In this document: positions 56,667-64,000 of the stretch, in pieces
How positions within the stretch are numbered: position 1 is the stretch's first letter
Layout of the letters: every line of letters starts with the position of its first letter
Assembly (NCBI GenBank): GCA_029204225.1
Contig: CM055102.1
Coordinates: 6,140,982-6,204,981 of the forward strand
Origin: Diphasiastrum complanatum
Taxonomy: Eukaryota; Streptophyta; Lycopodiopsida; Lycopodiales; Lycopodiaceae
Reading direction: 5' to 3'
DNA length: 64,000 nt
Program-made: the position numbers and the translations under genes
The notes under the pieces: model-generated
Told to the model about the DNA's origin: nothing
The model's database searches: none
What the model saw: the letters and a program-made list of their open reading frames with translations, nothing else

Positions 56667-57552
56667 AACATATCTCTCTTGATGAATTTGTTGCAGTTGA
56701 TTTTTGAATGCAAAGTTCCCTAAGATATAAAACATTCTGTGGGTACAGTTATTGAATAGAAGCGTGAAGATGGTGCAGACACAATATCAATCTTTGAGCA
56801 TTTGTTAAACACGTATCTTTGTGATATGAAAAGTATGTCAGTCAAACAATTTGTTTACTGTGACTTATTTACTCAGTGTTTTGACTCTGTTAGCGATGGC
56901 ATAACTTATAAACAAAGTAGATAATGAAAATTCTTGGTAGGGGACTCTTTGTTGGCAGTATTTTAGCGTAGTATGCTTGATGTCTTCTTGTTACATTGAT
57001 AGTCAGCTGCTTAACATTTTAGCCATGTCTATCTTTAAAGCCAATAAGCCACATACCCGATTTTGTTACATATTTCTGCTTCACACCCAAAGTTTGAGTC
57101 TATTTGAAAGAATAAGAGTATCTAGTTTTTTTATATTTTGAATGTGAACACAATTTAACTTGCTCGTAATTAGGCTCTTCAGAATTGAATGCAGCTTTTG
57201 TTATACTAGTTCTATCTAGTGAATTGATCAGTATCATTGGAGGCATTTGCAACGACAAACTACTTTAGTTGAAGACGTACAAATTAGTTAAGATGTGATG
57301 ACATTTGCATACAGAATCCATCTCTATGTGCTCACTGCTATTGAGGATGAAACTATTTAATATCTAATTTTCCTTTGTTTCACTACTGTGTTAATGTACT
57401 TGTGAGGGTAAGAATTATCATACATTATTCTCTGGCCCATGGGATTTTTCTTGATGAGGATACAGCTAATTAAATTATCCAAAATATGAAGCTGATGAAG
57501 ATGGAGACCTTCTTGAGATTCTTTCATGGAATGTGATACCATTGTATGATTG
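56667..57552. other. Downstream of the host gene
   Basis: AT-rich DNA that presumably includes the 3' untranslated region. No further coding exon or transposon domain is recognised. Confidence 0.5.
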
Positions 57553-58018
57553 CATAGTTTTGGGAGACGCTTCCCATCCGGGAGATGCAGCCCCCTCAGG
57601 AAATGAGAAACGGGATACGGGAAACGGGGAAACTATACACATCATATAACATGTAATTTAGAATCTAGATATTATAGAAAATTCTTGTAGCAAAAGTTCT
57701 GAGAAAAAGCATAGCGCTGTCCAGCGATCTTGAGAAAGAACGTTTCTAGTCAAAATCATGATTGTTTCCAGCTTGAGTCTGGAAAAAAGTTTGTGGCAGG
57801 CCCCCCCAGCAGGATTTCAACCTACTTCAGGGGAGATTCTGGCCATTTTCAGGCCATTTTCAGGCAGAAATACTTTCTCGCAGCATTCTGGGTCACTTTT
57901 AAGGGTTAAAAAGAAAAACCATTTCCCAACAAAAGGTGTTTTGGGAAACAAAAGTTTCCCATCAGGGAAACACGTTTCCCAGCCAAAAAGGGCCGGGAAA
58001 TGCGTTTCTCCAACACTA
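57553..58018. mobile_element. hAT-like non-autonomous element (MITE)
   Basis: 466 bp flanked by the 9-bp direct repeat GTATGATTG (57544-57552 and 58019-58027). The ends are imperfect terminal inverted repeats: TAGTTTTGGGAGACGCTTCC on the left and TAGTGTTGGAGAAACGC on the right strand. The subterminal regions hold many GGGAAAC/GTTTCCC motifs, a feature of hAT-type transposase binding. There is no transposase ORF. The superfamily is inferred from duplication length and ends. Confidence 0.7.
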
Positions 58019-58060
58019 GTATGATTGTGAAACCTTTATTAGAAAAATTTGGTTCATTTT

Positions 58061-58445
58061 TTTTTCTAGGGCTCTAATCTCCATATTTGTCCTAATTTTG
58101 CCTCAAATATGAAAGGTGTAGGGCTCTTCCAGGTGAATGACATAATGCCTATATTCTGTCTTGCACCTTTTTTCATCTCAGTAAAGTTTCTAAATGCCAT
58201 GCAAAAAATGTATGTCAGAAAATTTTATACCTGGTGAAACCTTGTGTGCTGGAGAGTTTTCGAATGATTCACCAGGCAATGATTCACAACCCAGGGACCA
58301 CAAGATAAGCAGCGGGCTCAAGGCTGCAATCACTGACCTAATCTTTAGCAATCGTGAATTCGGTGTAAACGGCGTCAAGTTGAAAGTGCATCATATCTAT
58401 CTTCCTCCTTGCAATTTGCGACTCAGCAAATACTTCTGGCGATGA
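58061..58445 (+). other. Unassigned open frame
   Basis: An 83-codon frame from 58194 (MPCKKCMSENFIPGETLCAG to NLRLSKYFWR) has mixed composition and no repeats, unlike most frames around it. I recognise no family. It could be a relic exon or part of a long 3' untranslated region. The DNA from 58446 to 59326 holds another short frame at 58729-58862 and nothing else identifiable. Confidence 0.2.
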
Positions 58446-58825
58446 GGATGCACAGAAACATCGATGTTTCTCCCTCTCCCTTTTTTGAAGTTGGGCTACT
58501 AACCTTGTTCAAATTATCATTTCTATGATTGCAATGTCAGTGACCTATGTATCATTTCTTTTATGTGAATCATTTTCACAGTTGCTTATATATTTTCCTT
58601 GCAGCGCAGCCATGAACCGTTTCATTAGGTTTACTGTTAGACTTATTTGCTGCACTCTAATTACATTCATGTTTATCCTATTTGCTTATTCTCTTACCAG
58701 CTCCCATGTTTCAATTCTGACATAGCCATGTCGTCAGAATTGTCCCATAGTTGGTCAGATTGGAATGTTTTGCAGAATCTGATGGAGGGTCTCGATTATA
58801 CAAACGGCAACTACTATTTTACAGG

Positions 58826-58875
58826 AGGGGACGGTGAAAGTTATGTTCTCAGGGGACGGTGAAAGTTATGTTCTC
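58826..58875 (+). repeat. 25-bp perfect tandem duplication
   Basis: Two adjacent identical copies of a unit starting AGGGGACGGTGAAAG and ending GTTCTC, at 58826 and 58851. Confidence 0.95.
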
Positions 58876-59326
58876 CTTTTCTATGTGGTGTTAATTGAAT
58901 GCTAAAAACTATCCAGAAGGTCAAAGACGGATTTGTTTTTCTTATTACAGTTTTCCTCAAACTTCAGAAGGCACCAATCAAGGTTTGGGACCGCCCTATC
59001 CAACAGATTTACTCGTGATCGGTTGAATGTTGCATTCTTATGACCTACAAATCTGAAACTATGAAAGAGAAAAATCAAATCCTGTTATTGTTCTAGTTTC
59101 TCCGGAATTTTTCTAAGCACTGCTAATAAGTGAGTTTTGGCAAAGTTTAAGACATCATTCTGAGCCGAGTTAGGACTAGGTAGTATTGTCATCTTACATT
59201 GGGTGGCATGGGTTGCATACACATCTTTTTGCAAGAGAGTGGAAATTTTGATTGATGAAAGAACTACTTATCACTGTGGAAGAGGGAAGTGCTGAATTTG
59301 CCTTTCAAACAACAGGCATGGACGTA

Positions 59327-59582
59327 GATGAGGTTGCAAAGTAACAATAGACGAGGGATGATGAAGACATGGTAGTCAAAATGCCAACTTAATCTTCATG
59401 AGTAGAAAATGCTAGAAATTGCTGGAAGTAATTCAATTTACTTTTGATTGGGTGTTGATGAGATTGTGTGAAGTAACAATAGACATTGGATGATGAAGAC
59501 ATGGAAGGCAAGCTGCCAACTTAATCTCTGTGAGTGGAAAATGTTAGAAATTATTGCTAGTAATTTGATCTACTTCTGATTG
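59327..59582 (+). repeat. 130-bp tandem duplication, diverged
   Basis: Copies start GATGAG at 59327 and 59457. Shared blocks are AAGTAACAATAGAC, GATGATGAAGACATGG and TGCCAACTTAATCT. Confidence 0.85.
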
Positions 59583-60171
59583 TTATGCTTTTCAATCTAC
59601 AAACGAGGTGGATATTTTGTTGCCAAATGGAGGCAAGTCCTTGGACATTTGACATGGAATTGAGTATGAAGGTGCACCATAGATTGGGACAAGAAACCAA
59701 GATTTGTTGTTGGATCCATGTTGGGCAACCCTTCTTGCCAAATGTTGCAATTAATTAAAGGTGTTGATACTCTGATTTCGAACATCCAGTATCTAACAAT
59801 TTCATACCTAGTCTTTGAAGCCAACAACTTCCAAGACTCCAAACATTTGAAATTTGGATGCATGTCAGATTCTTTTTCTGCTACTCAAAAAGGGATTATA
59901 TATAACTTGTCTTTACAAGATGAGACATACACACATAGTTGCTACTCCGCAAGACGATCGTGCATGTCACCAAAGATTTTGTACCAAAAGTACAAGAGAA
60001 CAATAGGGGGAACTACTGGGTTTAATAAGGCATTTCTCTAACAAGTCATTAATTTGATTAGAAATTTTTTCTTGTTGAGAATGGCTTACCCTATAGGGAG
60101 GTCTATTGGGTATGGAACTTTTAGAAATAATGTTTCTTTAATGATCTTTAGGTCTTTCAGGAGGTAAGGAC
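59583..60171. other. Unassigned DNA
   Basis: Short frames exist on both strands (for example 59597-59863 minus) but none is recognisable. It is the left flank of the gag-only copia insertion. Confidence 0.4.
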
Positions 60172-60475
60172 TGTGAAGTTTTTAGCACGTGTGAACTTCA
60201 CCACACCACACACCCTACAGGATCTTACTGAGGTGTTGTGATTGCACAAGATTGATCAAAGAACAGTATACTTGAAAAATCTAAGACAAGAGCACAATGA
60301 CATACATCTGGTGAAAAAATCTAACTCTTCACTATGAGAAATGAATGTCAAAAATAATTCTAAGTGTTCAGTATGGAAAAAAGAGGTTGCTCTCATGATA
60401 AGTGTTCTAGTGGAAATTATCATGGACATGACCCCAAACTTGAGATAGGAAGATAATTTTTTAATAATCTTCACA
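60172..60475 (-). repeat. 3' LTR of the gag-only element, internally deleted
   Basis: 304 bp. Compared with the other LTR it lacks about 426 bases between GCTCTC and GAAATTATCATGG. Both termini are intact and the polypurine-like TTTTAAGGAAGAG abuts it. Confidence 0.92.
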
Positions 60476-60529
60476 CTCTTCCTTAAAATTTATGTTCCTA
60501 TCAACATAGAAATCGAAATTAGGCCAAGG

Positions 60530-61587
60530 TTAGACCTCATCTTCATCAGTATAGATTGACCTTTTTGCACCTAGATATGGCATGAGATTAGTGAAAGAGT
60601 TCCTAGAACTAGACATGTGGGAACTAGTCCCACTATCTATCCACCAGGCTTCTTCATTCTTAAAAGGAAAAGATGAAAAAATAGACATCATTAATGAATC
60701 CTCTCTTTCACTCTCTACACCTTGACACTCATCCTCATTAGTAAGGTTAGTTTGTTTAGATTGGTTCTTCTTTTTGAAACAATTTGATGCATAATGTCCT
60801 TTCTTTTCACAAAAAAAACACTTGATCTTTAACAACTTCTTCTTGCCACTGGATGTTGCACCTTGTGAGGACTGATCCTCACCACCGTCTTTGGCTTTGT
60901 CCTTCTTGAAGTGTTGTTGTCCTTTGCTCTTGCCTCTTGACTTGTCTCTGATGAAGAGTGCTTTGTCATCTCCACCATCTTTCAATGAAAGTTTGTTGAT
61001 CCTCAGCATCTTGTTCTCTTGTCTGCTTTATTCAGCAATGAGAACACCTTGCAGTGTCTCCAAGGATGGAAGATCCTCTCTGATAGCATAAGTCTACACA
61101 ATATTGTCATACTCATCTTTTACTCCATTTAGGACTACTTGAACAAGTTCAATGTTCTTAAGAGCATCACTAATACCAGCTAACTCTTGATGAAGATTCT
61201 TAACTCTCATGACATATGATGAAGCATTCTCATCTACTCTCTGATAACTTAAAAATATTTGGTTTCTAAGTGTAAGCAATCTAGAAGTATTTTTGATTTC
61301 ATAGATTGTTTTAGAATATCCCAAGCTTCCTTGGCAGTGGTGCATGTACTGATCTCTCTTAACACTTCATTGGTGACATTCATTTTTATAAAATGAAGGG
61401 CAATTCTGGTTCTTTTGTGGAAAGTTGCAGCTTTATTAGGTGCAGCAGGCTCTTCTTCAGCTCCACTCACAATATCCATTACATCATGTAGAATCAACAA
61501 TGATTTCATTATGATCTTCCACATTGCATAATTGGAAGATGTTAATCTTTCACTGTGCTCTAAGAAATGTGAACCAGATGAAGACAT
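60530..61587 (-). pseudogene. Copia gag with protease start
   Basis: Gag UBN2-type blocks (LTSSNYAMWKIIMKS, KMNVTNEVLREI, SYVMRVKNLHQEL) run from 61587. They are interrupted by a frameshift near 61300, a TAG near 61094 and a TAA near 61029. The rest is open from 61009: knuckle CFFCEKKGHYASNC and protease site WWIDSGTSSHMSS, ending at SIYTDEDEV, where the pol region is missing. It is closely similar to the fragment at 4803-5444. Confidence 0.88.
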
Positions 61588-62347
61588 CTTCTTGGTGAGA
61601 AATTCTAATAATGATAAAAAATGGAGTTGAAAGGATGTTGCTTGCTATCTCAATCTAGGATCTAATACAGATGTTGATCCACACTATGAAATCTAGCAAC
61701 AGATGTGAGAACAAATTCTCAATACCGAAAATCAATCTATCTTGAATTTGGATCTTGCTTCAGTCACAAAAGAAGAAGCACATGCAAGCAAGAAGTCTAT
61801 CTCTCCCACGAGTTTCAATGTACTGATAAACTCTTTAGGAACTTACTTTCAACTCAAACACAGTAATATGTGTGAAATGAAAAGTCTAAGACCTCAGAAC
61901 ACTCACTTCTATCCAATCCTACTTGATTGACAGTGAAAATTGATGAAAATGGTGAAAAAGACAGATGTGTGCTCACTTTGGCATATCCCACGAGTTGAGT
62001 ACACTCTCAAACTTTCTGATTGCCTAAAACTCTTCTAACAACAAATCAAATTGATTAAGAAACAAGAGCAACACATTTTACTCTCCAATACCTATCTGAC
62101 AAGCTATAGAACATCAAATTTGGATCATTCCTTGAGAAGTAGCACTCATTAATGAGGGCTGATTTCACACGTGTGAGCTCTCTATCCGTACAAAGCTCCG
62201 CTTGATCAGATCAGCTTTGATTTGATCCACTTATAATCCACAGATTGCTTGTTTCTCAGTGAGTTTGAATCCTTCTCCAAAATCCGAGTTCCTGCAAGCA
62301 AACACTGATGATCTGATGTATACACCCTCACCTCTTCAAAGCATGAA
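61588..62347 (-). other. Leader of the gag-only element
   Basis: Noncoding AT-rich DNA between gag and the primer-binding site. No feature is recognised in it. Confidence 0.6.
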
Positions 62348-62359
62348 GCTCTGATACCA
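62348..62359 (-). other. Primer-binding site, initiator Met tRNA type
   Basis: TGGTATCAGAGC on the minus strand directly follows the 5' LTR end at 62360. Confidence 0.9.
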
Positions 62360-63089
62360 TGTGAAGTTGTTAACACGTGTGAACTTCACCACACATCCTA
62401 TAGGATCTTACTGAGGTGTTGTGATTGCACAAGATTGATCAAAGAACAGTATGCTTGAAAAATCTAAGGCAAGAGCACAATGACATACATCTGATGAAAA
62501 AATCTAACTCTTCGCTATGAGAAATGAATGTCAAAAATAATTCTAAGTGTTTAGTATGGGAAAAAGAGGCTGCTCTCGGGTAGAGAGAGAAAATCATACA
62601 TAGAATACTTGGGTAGAGAGAGAATAAGTCCAAAACACCAAAATCTCAATATTCACAATATGGCAAAACATGCCCAGCTTCCCCTACATGAGAGAGACTC
62701 GAATTCCTACAGTGGAGTTGCATGGAAAGTCCACTTAACTGAACTAATTCACCTACCAGAGATCCACATGTGTAACTGCATGCATGTATGGTGCATGTAC
62801 TGCATGTCAACTCATAAAATTGCCTAGACATGTGTAGATCACAGAAACTACTTTGCATGTTGCATGCACTGATTGCATGTGGCTTGCATGCATATAGTAA
62901 GACTTTGCATGATATCAAAACATCTGCATGTCATCATAATTGAACCTATCTAACTCAAATCCGAGCTACACTAGAAGGATATGTGTTCAATTCACACTCC
63001 TTATATGTACAACATGAAATCTAGTGAAAATTATCATGGACATGACCCCAAACTCGAGATAGGAAGATAATATTTTAATAATCTTCACA
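62360..63089 (-). repeat. 5' LTR of the gag-only element
   Basis: 730 bp with the full internal region that the other LTR lacks. That region includes a GAGAGAG block near 62580-62630 and many GCATG motifs at 62780-62930. Confidence 0.92.
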
Positions 63090-64000
63090 AGGACTTTGGA
63101 AGCTCATTATAAAAACAAGAAGAATACTTTAATAAAAAGTCTTTTCTACTTTTGTCGAAGGAATTTGCATTCACATCAACATCATCATCCATACTTTGAG
63201 AAACAACAAGTAAGAAGATACCGCTTTCTTTAGTAATTTGCTACTTGAATATGACTCACCAAAGGAATTGTTTTGCCACTATGTCCTACATGCACACTAA
63301 TGGCTTTACTTTTGTGCTTCCATGAGATCCAGTGCCTATTGTAGTCCACAAGAGGATTGTGCATTTTGTGCCAAGGCATGCCTAAGATTACATCTACTCC
63401 TTGTAGAGGTCCTACTATGAATTCTATAGGTTCATAGTAGTCAGAGATTTGGAGCTTAACTTTACCAATTACAGGGTAGATGTTTGCATCACCATCAACA
63501 AAAGCACCTTTAGCCTTAAGCATAGATTCGGTAAAAGAACCAACTCCTATCTCTTGTGCTAGCTTAAAAGAGATGAAATTATGAGAAGAGACTACATCAA
63601 ATAAAATAAGACAAAGTTTGTTATGGACTTGTCCCCATGATTTGAGAAGGTCATGGGTTTGAGTATCTTCAATGCTTTGTACGACCACCTGCTTTCCTTT
63701 GTCTGCACTTGAAGCTTTGGCATCTTTGAGAGGGCATTTGAGAAAAATGTGTTCCTTTTCTCCCACATTTGAAGCATCTTCCTTCCTTGCGATATACCTG
63801 TATTTGTTCCTTGGAAAGACGTTGAATATTTTCTTTTGGGTTTGGAGTTGAGGGAGGTTCCTTCCTTTTGTTTTCGCCTCCATTTTGATGATTATCCTGC
63901 AGCTCAATCTTGGTAGCATAGTATACGACTTGCTCTAAAGTATTAGCTTGTACTAGATCTAAGCCATATTGTATATTTCTATGGAAACCCGAATAAAATT
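63090..64000 (-). pseudogene. Ty3/gypsy nucleocapsid-protease fragment
   Basis: On the minus strand a decayed zinc knuckle (CFKCG in one frame, EKEHIFLKC in another, about 63740-63780) is followed by a retropepsin (LILFDVVSSHNFISFKLAQE, then VDVILGMPWHKMHNPLVDY). The catalytic DSG is DVV, so it is inactive. The HNFIS and ILGMPW motifs differ from elements 1-3, so this is another Ty3 lineage. It runs off the window. The stretch 63090-63229 shows nothing identifiable. Confidence 0.82.

Larger units (their letters stand above)
60172..63089 (-). mobile_element. Gag-only copia derivative (TR-GAG type)
   Basis: Two LTRs, TGTGAAG to CTTCACA, bracket a PBS, leader, a decayed gag with the first residues of protease, and a polypurine tract. 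Integrase, RT and RNase H are absent. The perfect 5-bp duplication AGGAC lies at 60167-60171 and 63090-63094. It could only have moved using enzymes from another copia element. Confidence 0.93.

Overview
The window is nuclear DNA from a land plant with a large, repeat-rich genome. Evidence is nested Ty3/gypsy and Ty1/copia LTR retrotransposons, copia primer-binding sites matching initiator-methionine tRNA, a tRNA-derived SINE, a hAT-like MITE, long CT microsatellites and one small intron-containing gene of a type I associate with plants. The species cannot be fixed from the sequence; a fern or other large-genome lineage is only a guess. No bacterial operon, CRISPR array, rRNA or organelle insertion is visible.

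Layout. 1-3837: Ty3 element 1 (+), gag C-terminus to integrase, cut at both ends. 3838-5519: unassigned DNA and a copia gag fragment. 5520-29437: older Ty3 element 3 (-), split inside its 3' accessory ORF by younger Ty3 element 2 (-, 6452-18112). Element 2 is a close relative of element 1 in opposite orientation, has a 2.6-kb leader with a TGACTCG minisatellite, and carries an 87-bp SINE in one LTR. Element 3 contains a tandem triplication of a 1.62-kb RNase H/integrase segment. 29438-31788: three long CT microsatellites. 31789-36444: decayed copia element (+) with a 3' LTR and a second, inverted LTR copy. 36490-42051: Ty3 element A (+) with LTR, PBS, gag, zinc knuckles, two consecutive retropepsin-like domains, RT and RNase H. 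42056-49850: relic gag sequences (-) into which a very young copia element (42511-48666) inserted. 50844-52590: polypurine tract and probable long LTR. 52989-56666: the only convincing host gene, two exons, 80 residues, 3.4-kb intron. 57553-58018: hAT-like MITE. 60172-63089: gag-only copia derivative (TR-GAG type) with perfect 5-bp target duplication. 63090-64000: Ty3 protease fragment.

How the parts relate. Almost all coding sequence belongs to retrotransposon polyproteins and nearly all of it is broken. The most unusual biology is (i) a 3' accessory ORF, coiled-coil regions plus a conserved C-terminal module, shared by two divergent Ty3 families; (ii) tandem protease-like domains in element A; (iii) defects shared between element copies, suggesting spread of already defective templates or segmental duplication; and (iv) in-genome tandem amplification of a dead pol segment.
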